Below the pieces are notes generated by a model that worked only from the letters and a program-made list of their open reading frames with translations, ran no database searches and was not told the origin of the DNA. A stretch of 64,000 nt of DNA from Galbula dea (lineage: Eukaryota; Chordata; Aves; Piciformes; Galbulidae), in assembly GCA_013399015.1 (NCBI GenBank), contig VWZX01001051.1, forward strand, positions 868,001 through 932,000, written 5' to 3'. Below, in pieces: positions 33,151 through 45,270 of the stretch. The position numbers and the translations under genes are program-made. The stretch's first letter is position 1, and each line of letters opens with the position of its first letter.

Positions 33151-36100
33151 TCTCTGCATTTACTTGTCTTCTCCATGGCTGGAAGTTGAAAAAGGTTATC
33201 TTTCAGCTTTCGGAGACTCCTACAGCATGTGCATGTGCTTTTGTATTCACTTGCAAAAGATCTCACTATTATCTCTCCACCTCATCATCGACCAGTGACT
33301 TCTGATCATTCTGTTTTCCTCTGAGCTCACAAACATGGTGAATCAATGATTTAATTTCAAGATGGAGCTTCCCATTTCTGAAAGGATTGCATAGAAAACA
33401 ACTCATATTGTGTTGCTTTTTTGTTCAACTTTCCAGTAACTTCCTCTTAAGGAACATCTTCTGTTCTCTTACTATTCAGTCACAAGCACACATAATGAGG
33501 TATTACTATCTTTAGACTATTACATCTCAGCTACACATTTCTTTAATGACACATACATAATTACTCCAAGTCAGGATCATCAACCTGTAGTCTCAGAACT
33601 ATTACAAACTCATTTGTTACTCACATGAAATCAGAGAAGCAAAGTACATACTCCAGATTTCAGGGATGGTATGAACATAGGTATAGTCTTTGGGATTGAG
33701 CAAGAAAGCTCCAACAGTGATTCTGTTTGGGACACACACACAGGGTGCACCGATTTTCTAACATGACACTAGAAAGCAGTCCCAGCTGAGCTTAAAATTG
33801 TGGCCTAAGCTGTAAAAGAAAACAAAAGCACCTCAAGTATCCTTTACAATATTTAATTAGCTCAACTAAATCAGTTAATCATCATCACACAGGGGAAATA
33901 TCGCCTTCAAATGTAAAGTGAATTTCTTAAGGTTACATTACAATAACATTTGTATTCATGTGAATAACTGGTGTAAGAGAAAAAAATGTGCCAGTCTGAA
34001 TTTATAAAGTATAAAGCAGATACACCTTTTATGTTAGCTTTTAAGTAACAGCATGTGATTCCAGTAGTACTGTTGATGTTAACAGAGTCAAGGTTATGAA
34101 CAAAGGATAGAATGAGTAAAATAGGTTTATGGAGTGAATCATGCCACTCAGTTATCACTAACAGGAAGCAGAGATGGCATATTTATCATTATAATGTGCA
34201 TTTCATGACTCACCCAAAAGCAAAAAAATAAAGTATGTGAGTGATTAGGCAATGAAGATAGATTTAAGGAGGGAAGGACAATGGAAAATATTATTAAGCT
34301 TATAAAAACAACCAGAGCTATTCATTAACTTGAAGATAATCTGTTGCTTTTCCAATTATCCTAAAAACAAACAGAATATTTTTTCTGTATGAAAGACAAT
34401 TCCAACAATTTGGATGACAGTCAAATATGTTTGAATGACAAGCTACATGAAATGATTTAAGGCTTTATTTGGAACATACTTTTCAAGTGAATCAGCACGC
34501 TTATTTTTCTTACTATTCCTCACCTCCATAGGGTAGGGACGTAAATCCAGTTGTCAGTGTTCAGAAACTAGATGAAGAGTGGCAGCTGTAATATCTGAAG
34601 AATCAAGCCAAACCTGTAGTGTAAACAGTTTTTCCTACCAGATCATTTTGGGGATTGCAGCCTCTGTGTATTTGGATTTTGTTGGAACTTTGTTTTATGT
34701 ATAACATAAAAATTACCAACAGTTTGTATTAAAAACATGCAACAGTAGATAGTTGTTTGGTACTGCCAACTCTATTTTTTTTTCTATTTAGAGCTGAAAT
34801 TATGGTTTCCACCATCTCCCTATTTCAATCTTCCTTTGGCTTCCTCCAAAATATGTGGGGTAGGGCAATTACAGATTTTTCTGATCAAATGTAAGTATCT
34901 CAAATGGGGGTATCAGCTCTTGAGCTAGTTACCTGGGCTACCCTTCTAGTCAAAGGAAAGAAAGAGGGTCTTTGAAGATTCAAGTAGTTTCATCCAAATG
35001 TAGGTATCTAAAATTCATGAGGTGAATCATGTCTCCAAGTACCTATTTCTTTCCACTATAAGGCAGAACCATGGGATGCTGGCTCAGAGGTTCACGTCAA
35101 GTCAGGAAAGATGAGTTCCACCCTGGATATGAGTAACTGGGAAAAAGTACAGAGGGAGGATGCAATAAACACATCTCATGGTTAAAGGTCATGCCTATGC
35201 AATATGCGTGGATTTGACAGGTCTAATTCAACTACCTGTTCCTTTCAACATTTGAAAAACAAAGATAAAGATACTATGAGAGAGAGGGACAGGAAGTAGG
35301 GAACTAATAGCAACCATATACGGAAGGGAAGAGATATGAAGGAAGAGATATATGAGAGGTAGGCTGAGAGATAAGGTGATACAGAAGATGTAAGGGAAGA
35401 TCTTATCTGGCTGTTATCATACAGGGGCTGATAGTTTCGTAGGGTCTTGTCACCCCACTCACTTCAATGGATGTGCAGAGGTATAGCTGAGAGAATCACA
35501 TGCCTAAGTGTGAATAAAGCAAAGTTGAATGAATCCATGAAAATAAGCTCAGAGCTTCTCTGAACCAAAACTGCAATTTTCGCTTTTAGCCTTTCTCTCT
35601 TGCACATCTCTACTCACTTATGAAGCCTGAGAATGGTAAAACTGAGGCTCCTAGGGCCAGTGGTGTAAGAAATCTTTCTGATTTCTTCATTACCAAGAGG
35701 AACCAGAAATCATTCCCAAATATAGAAACCTGATTTTGGGAGATTTATAAAGCAATAATACCAAGATGCATATCTTGGAAATGTTTCTACCACTAGCTTG
35801 GAGATCTTTGCCATATAGTTTTGAAATGGGTTTTCAGGACTTTTTCTTTCTTGCACTTAGCTAGGACAATAGAAGGAACTGAATTAAAAGGTGGTGACTT
35901 TGCTTTTTCAAAATAGATTGGGTGTTGTTCATTGGCATGGAAATAAATTTCTTCTCTGTGGACCAGTCTGCATGTTGTTGTGTGTAAGCAATAATCAAGA
36001 ACTCATTAGAGTATAACTTCAGCTTCTACCTCCTTTGTAAATGACAAGCTTTGTTAATACTTATCTTGAGTTGACATGCTCAGAAATCTCCAGCCTCCTG

Positions 36101-36823
36101 GTGAGTTCAGCAGACCACAAATGCTTTTATAATCCAGATAGAATCTGGATTATATCCTTGGATTAGGCAGAGATTTACCACACATAAAAAAATTGAACAT
36201 AGCTGTATTCTTCAATGCTAATCATGCAAAACAACACCATGTTGTTAGAACATTTCCACTGCATTTTCAAGGACTAGTATTTGCATGAGTAATGGTAGGA
36301 GAATAGGGCCAAGAATAAATGTACTTTTTAATAAACAGCAATCTGGAATCTCTTTATCTGAAAACCTTACCTGGATAACATAAAAAAGTCACAGTCCTGG
36401 GATATTAGGCATGTAAATATTCAAACTGCATTGCTCTTGCATATATGTCAGGTTTTTAAGAAATTGAGTTGAAAACTGAAATGGCAACACCTGAGGTCAC
36501 AAGACGAAAAGAATACATCGTATATAAAGTTTCACCTGAGAGATCTGATTAGCATAAACCACTGAGGAACTCAGCTGAAAACCTTTTTAAAAAGTGCTGA
36601 ATTTTCCATTTAATATCATAGTATTGTATCATGTACTGACTGTTGTTCAGTAAAGTGAGAATTATTAATCATTCCAGAGAAAAAATATTGATTAGATGCA
36701 ATGAGACTAACAAACTGGTAGGGAATAGGGATGAGCTAGACAGAAAAGTACTTTCTATGCTTCATTTAGGAAAATACTAATACTGATCAGTAGCATTAGC
36801 AGGAACAATAATTACTCTGTTAA
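33151..36823. other. AT-rich intergenic DNA
   Basis: No gene was recognised. A CACTTCAATGGATG-type word near 35460-35505, followed by AGCTGAGAG, may be a remnant of an old amniote repeat. A hairpin lies at 36128-36154. Confidence 0.5.
36128..36154. repeat. Perfect 10-bp inverted repeat, 7-nt loop
   Basis: TATAATCCAG is followed after ATAGAAT by its exact reverse complement CTGGATTATA. There is no terminator role in this context. It is probably a chance or replication-derived hairpin. Confidence 0.85.
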
Positions 36824-36940
36824 TTCTCTGGACTGAGAGCTAAGGGACTGAGTTTAGTTCTGGGCTGTGTACCAGACAACACATGTAATCTTGTGCAAAT
36901 CTTTTTAAAAGTGGCCTTTTGTTCCTAATTCCTTGATTTC
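36824..36940 (+). repeat. Ancient CORE-SINE/MIR-like fragment
   Basis: The order CTCTGGACTGAGAGCTAAGG, GAGTTTAGTTCTGGGCTGTG, ATCTTGTGCAAATC matches three CORE-SINE/MIR landmarks. These are the tRNA-derived head (CTGGACTGGGAGTCAGG then GGTTCTAGTCCCGGCTCTG) and the core (GTGACCTTGGGCAAGTCA). Divergence is high and the tail is lost. Confidence 0.55.
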
Positions 36941-39900
36941 TGAGTAGTTGGCCTGAATTTCAGACCAGCTAGGTGCATACAGATCCTGTTGACTTTAATT
37001 GAAACACGTGCATAGGAGTTTTGAAAAGGAGTTTCCAAGACGTGTCAGTTTGGTTAATCAGAAATTAAACAACTCAAAGCTAATGATTGCTTGGAAGTGT
37101 GGTCTTAATGTGGTCTGGCTCAGTTTGTTCTTTTGCAAAATGTTCATAAGATTTTCCATTAATTATTTAACAAGAAGCCTTTCATAAAGTGACTTCATCC
37201 TATATATTTTAATGTAAATATATCAGCTAAAAGCATGGAGGAGAAGTGACTTATAAACATTTTAGATAGGCAATTGCACATTGATTGCTGTGTGTGGAAA
37301 CTCATTCCTTACAGATTTTGGTTATGAAAACAAAGTATGTGTGCAAAATGACTGTGGGGCTCCTCTAAATCATTTACCCAGAGTGTTTGAATACTGTTTC
37401 CCATAAAGGAACAGAAACATTGTCAGTCTTGTGACTACAGTACTGAGGAAGGTGAAAGATAGCATCTTTGGAATGAAACTGGAGACATATGACTCATCCT
37501 TTTTTGTCGCTTGCCAGGCTTACCTTGACATTTAGTTCTTTGCTGGAGAGCAGAACATGTTTACAAAAGTTTACTCCATGCAAATGCATCTGGATTTCCT
37601 CTGAACTGTCAGCAGCTTGCATAACGAGAAGTGAGATTCAGTTTACCGCCTCACAGAATACTCTTTGCTCATGACGGTAAATGAAATGGTACTGTGGGTC
37701 TGAGCGCTGACAGCATACATGGGCAGCCTTGTATTTTGGAAACTTCATATCCCAGTGAGAACTCTGTAACCTTCTCCTGTGTTTAGAGGATGAAGACAAA
37801 ACTTAGATATGAGCTGGCTCAGCCCTATCTGGGTAGCAGCTTTGCAGCTTAGGCCATGTTTCCAAAGGTTGCGACTGTTTAACGTGGTTTATAGGGGGTT
37901 TTTAATATAACTTATGGCTGCATGAGAAGAGTCGAAACCATGGAATCCTGATCCATATCAATGCAAAGCAAAATGCATTTGTTTAAACAAATCAGTAGCA
38001 ATCTTCTCTGTACAGGGAATACACACACAGTTAGGGATCAGCTTTTTGGTAAGCGAGGGTAATTTTCTGAATTTCTTTTTTACTGGAGTGGATATGGTGG
38101 TACCACCACGGCAAAACTTCAATATGGTAATGTATTGATAGAAGGATGACCAGCCTTTGCATGGTTTGTGCCTTCTGAAAAAGTATTCATAAGAGTTTTA
38201 TGTTTGTAACTAGCCAAACATATTATATGTAGTTAAATTCATGCAGTTTTCACAGTCTAAACTATCTTGGTGCTATACAAATCAAGGCAATTCTGTCAAT
38301 CCTTATAGGCATTAAATATGACTGTTGTGCAGTCACCAGCACAAAACTAAGGAATTGTTCTTTGTCTAATGGATCCAGAGCTCTAAAATCCATTCCCATT
38401 TACCAGTATTCACAGGTGTGGTTTTTCTTCATTAAGTATTTTTGTCTTGTAACCACATTGTCAAACCAAACCCATTCATGTTATTGCATATGTTATAGAA
38501 GAAATAGCATAAGTAATGTGTTTGTCATTTAAGCAGAAGATGGTTCTCATGGAGAAGCATCTAGGTGTTAAGCAACGTACTTTGAATAATAACATTTAGA
38601 TGTTACTATGTTATGATGACATCAGAGAAGCAACCCAATGTTTTCCACAAAGTCTGTATTACTTAGCAAAATTATTTACCACTGCCTACCTGACATTTAT
38701 AAAATGAAACAGAGGGAAAAGTATGAATTCCATCATTGCAAGAGCAATCTTCAGTAACAGCAGCATCACAGGCATATTATGTCATCACCTTTGTAATTAG
38801 TTTAAAGAAATTGGAAGCTGCTATAATATATAATTTAACTGAGTCAGATAATTGTAGCCTGGATTGAATCTCCTGTTATTTGTTGTGTTTGGTCAAGATG
38901 ATTATATATATTTAGATTCTCAGGTTTGTATACATCTGTTTGATTTTAATGTTGTATATCATAAGTAGCTCTTTATTTAGTGCTTTTGCTGCATGGCCAT
39001 AAGCCAAACTACCCAAATAAGGAAACAAACGAGCCCAGAAGGTTGCATGAATATATGATACCTGACAGGCCTCAGGGACCCGTACTCCAAATGGTATATT
39101 TTTTTTCATCTGTGAAGACTGGTTCTAGGCTTCTTAATTTCCAATAGCACACTACCCTTTGAAGAAAATTATATGCATAATTTGGGTTAATTTTTTAACA
39201 TTTATCCAATGTTTCAAGTTTAAGAAAGCTAATGGAGAATGATAAGGAGCTACTTTAAGTTGTGTCACTTTGGAGTAGTACCAAATAGTTTTTAGGTGTA
39301 GTTTGCTCCTATGTCTTTCTATGCTGATATTCTCCAGGAATGTGTGGACAAGTTCAGATTTTTGTATGTGAGATCCTTCTTTCACCTTCAGCCAAGTGAT
39401 CAGAAGAGCCATGCTGCTGGTGAACTCAACAGATTAAGGACTAATTCTCATTTAGATCTCCTCCTGCTAGTCATGGTCAAAACTTCCACTACGAGCTATG
39501 AACCTGCTCACTTAATGAAGCTGAAGAGAGTCACGTCTCCGAGACCATTGCTTGTAATCAATAATTTCCCAGAGATTTTAAGTGCAACTTTGGGAATAGT
39601 ATTTGACCTTGTACACTTTCAAAATGTCCTGTACAAACTCAGCAACTGCAGGAACTTACTGAAGTACAACATGTTACTAATGCTCCCTTGTATTTTGAGA
39701 GACTTGTGCTGCCATGCCAGTTTATTTCATTAACTAGCACAGGACTAAGAGCTAGTTTTGACCTCTGCATGATTAGATCAGCTGAAAGTATCCCTCTGTG
39801 AGTCAGAACTAACCTCAAGACCTCATTTCTCCAAACTGAGTGTGCTGTCACTCTGGCTCAAGAACTTACATCTTCAATGAAGTCCACCCTCCTCTTGTTC

Positions 39901-42900
39901 AAGATTTGACCTAGCAGACACTGAAAAGCTAATGCCCATTTCAGAAGGCATGAGTGTAATGACAGGAACAATGTAGAGAAATCTACCTTTTGGGTATTTC
40001 CATTAGCCATGCTGAAGCCCTATGTTTAGATTCTCCGTAATCTAAGTGGAGGGTCCTGACTTACATTGTCAGTGCAGAGGGCTAGGGCACCTGGCCAGGG
40101 CAATCACAAAAGACAAGGAACCATCTCTGTACTCCACTTACCTGTTACAAAATTGCTTTTTCCCAATATTTAGCAGCAGAATCTTTCTTTAAAGGTGTCA
40201 CCAGCTCTTAGTACCGGCACTGTGCCTGGCACAGGTCACCATTCCAACAACCTGGGCAGCTTTGCTCTGTCCCCCAACACCATCCAGCTAGGGCATCAGA
40301 GAGCAGCTAATAGATATCACCCCTTCAGCAGACTTCCATCTCCTTCCTTGGTTCTAGTAGATCATTTAACACAAAGTGACTAAAAAGCCGTTGGTCCACT
40401 CTAAATCAGAAACTACATGTAAAAAAAGAGTTAATACTTGTGGAATGGTTTAAGGTCTTAGTCAGTAACAATCTACTTTGGAAAACTGCAAGAATTGACT
40501 TAGACCAGATGCAGAATGTTTCTCTGGCTGGACGTTGTCTAGGGATGAGCTGGTCATAAGAATTATCCTCTTCTGAGGAGTGAAAAAACTCCATCTTATC
40601 TTTCAAGTTTCTCTTTAACAAGAAGCCTAAAGGGACTTCAAATTAAAATGATAGTATCACTTGAAAGAAACTCAAGTGAAACACTCCAGAGAAGCAGACT
40701 GGCTATAAACTAAGCTGCCAGAACACTACAAGGTTAACAGAATACTTTGTTAAAACTGCTGCAATGAAATATGTTCAATATGGGAGATGATATTAAATAC
40801 TAAAATATATGCAGTCACTTCTAACATAAGATATGTAAGACTAAATAATTACATATGCATGGTAAGCATATGAATGAATGTACTATACCTCCAGATCACT
40901 GAACTCTAGTTACTCTATGAATACCTGGGTAGAATCTGTGGTAAACCACCTATACAGCATTCCTTATGTCTATCGCAGTTCTAGATCAGATAATTATATC
41001 AAAATCTTACTATTGTGGTAGTTGACTAACATCTGCTCATTTACCACAACAAACAAGCTGTACAACAACACTGTTAATTCCTTTGGAGAGCTTAGCTGAT
41101 GCCTCCTCTGGGATCAGAAAATTCCACGTCAAACTTCGTAATTTCTTGCTAGAAGGAAAATATTCACAGGAGTGTTTATTAAAGTCCTATTGCTTATTTG
41201 ATGAGTTCATTTCTATAAATGGAAGGTCATATAATTCTGTATTTACACACCACATGAACTGCAATCCTCCACAAATACTCTCATTGAAGTGACTGACATA
41301 CTTGCAACATGGAAACCCTTGCTCAGATATTGTCTTCGCAGTTGCTAAGAAGTCTCTAATCAAAAGAGAATCACCACACTAAATTTGTGGTGAAAAAACA
41401 CAGAAAGCCAAATGAAAATTTCTAGCTGCAGTATGCATTTGATAGCTGGACTGTATTCCACAGGTCTTCCAACTCACTTCTAAATGAAACTGTGAACTAT
41501 AGATGCTCTACTGATTTTAGGTTTGGGTCTATAAACACTCTAGAAAGGTAAATGAGGTTCCAGTAGAGCAAACAATTCTTGCTTTATGACTGCTACAAGA
41601 CATATACACATGTTCAAAATAAAGAACAGTATTTATTGTCTTATTTTAAAGTTCTATATTTTATAACATTTATTGTATGTAGCAGTATTCATTCTTTATG
41701 CAGTGAAAAGAGCTGTTGATGAGAATCATCACCTCCCTATTTAGATGTTGTTATGGTACCTATCTAAGATTCTAGTGATGTTTAGAAAATTTGATCCAAA
41801 TGCAAGCACATGAATTAGATGCAGGAAATGTTAATTAAAAATCTAGGCCATAGCTATTTTCTATCTTTTGTGTACCAAAAACATTGAAAACAATGCTGTC
41901 TTGATGAAATCCTCTAATTTTTAGTATACAATGACAACTACTTTTAGAAACATTTTTCTTTCTGTCTTGGCTTAGTATCTGTCGTAAATTGTACCCTACA
42001 ATCTCTTGATCTTAATGTAACAGAGTAAGAATATATGTTAATATATTGTGGAGTTAAATATTGTCAGTCATGTTGGCATTCCACTGAGGTAAACAGCACA
42101 CAAAGATGTTATTTTCAGAAATTTACCCTGAATCACTACAATAATGACTGACAGTGCCTTCATGGTTCCCAATCTGAGCAAGGCTGAGCGAAGCCTGTGC
42201 TTGACTGGGAATCCTCTAAGGAAAATATATAGTGCCATGGAAAACAGTGTCAGTCTATATTGGACCCCTCCTTCTTACTCATTATGAAACATTCCCTGGC
42301 TAGTTGCTAGGAGGCAGTGTGCAGTTCGAGATGCCTCTTCTAATAGACCTGCTATGTATTTCCTACTCTACATTTTTGTGTAGCCTGCTAACCACTTGCC
42401 AACTATTATTGCAGAATTGGGAGAGCAAAGTGATGCCTAATTAGGAAATGTACTGCTTTAACTATGACTGTAGGCATCACAAAGTCTTAAAAGATATAGA
42501 TTCAGATATAATCATGGAGAGAAAGCAGGATTAGGCAGCCTTATCCCATCTAACAGCAATTATTAGGAATTCCATGAAACTTGCCACATCTTTTATGTGT
42601 TATACAATCACTCGTAATCATGTCAGAATAAAACTTAAGCTTTAAGACTCTCTAGTCCCTTGGAAACAGAAACCCTCTGCAGCTGTTGAATTTTATGCTG
42701 GTGGGAGCCATTTGCTTATTTGAAGCCTATGGTGTTTCCATTCCAAACAGACTGAGGAATCCAGATCCAAATCTATTCTAGTATAGCCAGAGTAATGCAC
42801 CTTATTCTTTGGTTTAATTGATTCCAATCATGTTGAATTTAATGGCAATCTCTTCATGGACCTCAGAAGGTTCAGGGCTGCACTTTGCATTTAGAATCTT

Positions 42901-45194
42901 GTTTGCTAATAAGCCTGTTGGGAGTAAGTGCTTGCTTACCAGCAGGTCACCTCAGCAAGTCTAACTTAAAAGTAGTCCTAGCATGGATCCCCTAAAAAAG
43001 GGCTTTTGTACAGAACTTCAAGGGAATGTTGTTTACCTTTTCATAAATGAAAGCATTAAGATTCAGTCAGCTGTGTCTTTAATAACTTTTCTTAACAAGT
43101 ACTTATGAGAATGGTAGGAACACGAATGCACTGTAATTCAGATAATGCTCAAAGATATTTTGTACAATCTAGTAGCCAAAGAAATTATAGGCAAAAGTAC
43201 CTTCGGGAAATTAAATTTTGCCATATTGCACAGTTTCAAACAATAACAGAAGATGAGCAGCTGAATTTGTCATTTTTTTTTTTCATTATTATTTATATGG
43301 AAAATAGATTGCTAACTATGATTAGCTCTCCACCAGCACATGGCCTCTTCCTTTAAATAAACTTTTCAATGTCAGAAAAGTGAAACACATCAAATAAAGT
43401 TCTGGCAAGACTCTTTCTACATTACATCATCAAAAATTTATACTCAGATTTCACCCAAAGTGAAATAGTCTGTTGTATGTCCTGATGTACCTTGTTTTTT
43501 AAATATGTGACAAAACCAGATACTACATAACTCTCTGGGGTGGGTTTGTTCTTCCTTAGGAAAACAGAACAAGTGGAGCTGGTACATGCTGTGAGTGAAA
43601 CTCTCACTCCCATGTTCTGAGCAGCACCATGCTCTCTCCAGGAGTGCCAGCCGCTGGAGCCGGCAAGTGACCCACCCATCTGTGAACAGGAGTCAGCACC
43701 CAGGACAGACAAAGCAGTAACAAGAGAAATAATCATTCTTACACATTTGTGGCAAGTTGTTTTGTTCATATGCATTAGGTACAGATACCCTTACAGCAAA
43801 GGAAGGCTATTGTTCAAAACAGTTCCAATGTATCCACAGAAGAGAGGACCAACTCTAATTGCGAGGAGATTTTGCAGAGAGCACGGCCATGAGCCCTGGC
43901 AAGGGATCTTCTTTCTGGCAAGGGCACTAGGCCAGGGTATATATTACGTCACACACGAGATTCTCTGATTTTGAGTCAGCTGGTTCAGACAGAAATAAAT
44001 CGGGGCACTGTGCAGCAATAATTGCTAGCTGAGGCACTAATTGGAACAAATTGCCCTTGGGGGGAAGTGAAAAACAAAGAGATACAGCTTCCCATGATCT
44101 TTGCACTGCTGAATCCATTTACAGCAGTGAGTTCTCCTTCATTGTGGGCAGGGCAGCATTGGCCTCTGAATCAATGATGAAATCTAGACGCTCTGAGCAA
44201 GTGCCATGAAGCCACCCTTCAAGAGGGAGAAAATAAGACCAGCTTAAAGACTTGTGTTGTTTCTGGGATTATATGGCTGGAGAGAAAACATTAAACCTTT
44301 AACTTTCTCATTCAATGTAGAGATGATAACATGCTACAATAATAGGATCTTTCCTGTCCATGGAACAGACTATAGTAAGGGAAGAAACATTGTTTGCTTT
44401 CTTACATTCCTTGGAGCAGCTTGTGAAAAATATTTTGCACATTCTACTCGCATCATTTACTACTCCTAAAACGATGATCACTGAGACCAACAAATTGCAT
44501 CTTCTTCTGACATGGTCCTAAGACTGAGAAGTGCATAGAGTATGACTGTGGGACTAAACTCTTCTCTGGGAACTTCAGGCAGATTCAGCCTGCTACATTT
44601 CTATTTCAGTGTTTTAAAAAATGTATTTGAATAATCTCACTGGGAGATTTTCTCCACTGGCTTGCCTATGGACAACACATTCTGTTTTTCTGGAAGCAAA
44701 ATCATTTTTATGACTTATTTTCCAGGGTTTTTCTTGAATATATGCAAGCTTGTAGTGACACTGGAGAACTTCACTGATGCTGAGTTTCACAATACTGTAT
44801 GTATACAGCAATAGGTCCCATCGCAGTCTGTTTATCCTACCCAGAACAGCAAAGAGTCAACTACTGAAGTCAGTGTGGTAGTATCTGAAAGAGTGAGTTC
44901 AAGTTTGGGTATTTTCCTCCTTAAATAAGTTGTCACAGAGGTGCTACCACCATTGCTAATGGGCTCAGCCTTGGCCAGCAGAGAGGAGAGTCTGTCTTGA
45001 AGCCAGCTGGCATTGGATCCATTGGACATAGGGGTATCTTCCAGCAGCTTCTTAGAGAAGCGACCTTTGTAGCCCCCTTCTGGTACCAAAACTTTGCCAC
45101 ACAAACCCAATACAAGAATATACCAAGGATACATCACTATGTGTTTGCCCTGGTTTTATCTTCTTCCATTAACTGCTTCTTTAACATTGTCAGA
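36941..45194. other. AT-rich intergenic DNA
   Basis: No gene or recent transposon was recognised in over 8 kb. Frames of up to 140 codons (39311-39733, +) and 117 codons (43775-43422, -) have no identifiable domain. The low repeat content makes this stretch a reasonable place to look for conserved non-coding elements by alignment. Confidence 0.5.
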
Positions 45195-45270
45195 GAGAGG
45201 AGACTGGGCTAAGTGGACTCTTCGTCTGACCCAAGATCTTTATTCCTCCTCTCATATGTTCTTCTGATGA
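45195..45270 (+). repeat. Ancient CR1/SINE-type 3' fragment
   Basis: AGACTGGGCTAAGTGGACTC then GTCTGACCCAAGATCTTTAT and CTCATATGTTCTTCTGATG follows the classical 3' end shared by old sauropsid CR1-type elements and their SINEs (GGGCTAGATGGACC, GTCTGACCCAGTATGGC, TATGTTCTTATG). Confidence 0.65.

Noticed and set aside
39311..39733. 140-codon plus-strand frame
   Set aside because: No recognisable domain, no splice or promoter context, and AT-rich composition like its neighbours.
43422..43775. 117-codon minus-strand frame
   Set aside because: No family similarity and no flanking splice signals or CpG island. Treated as chance.
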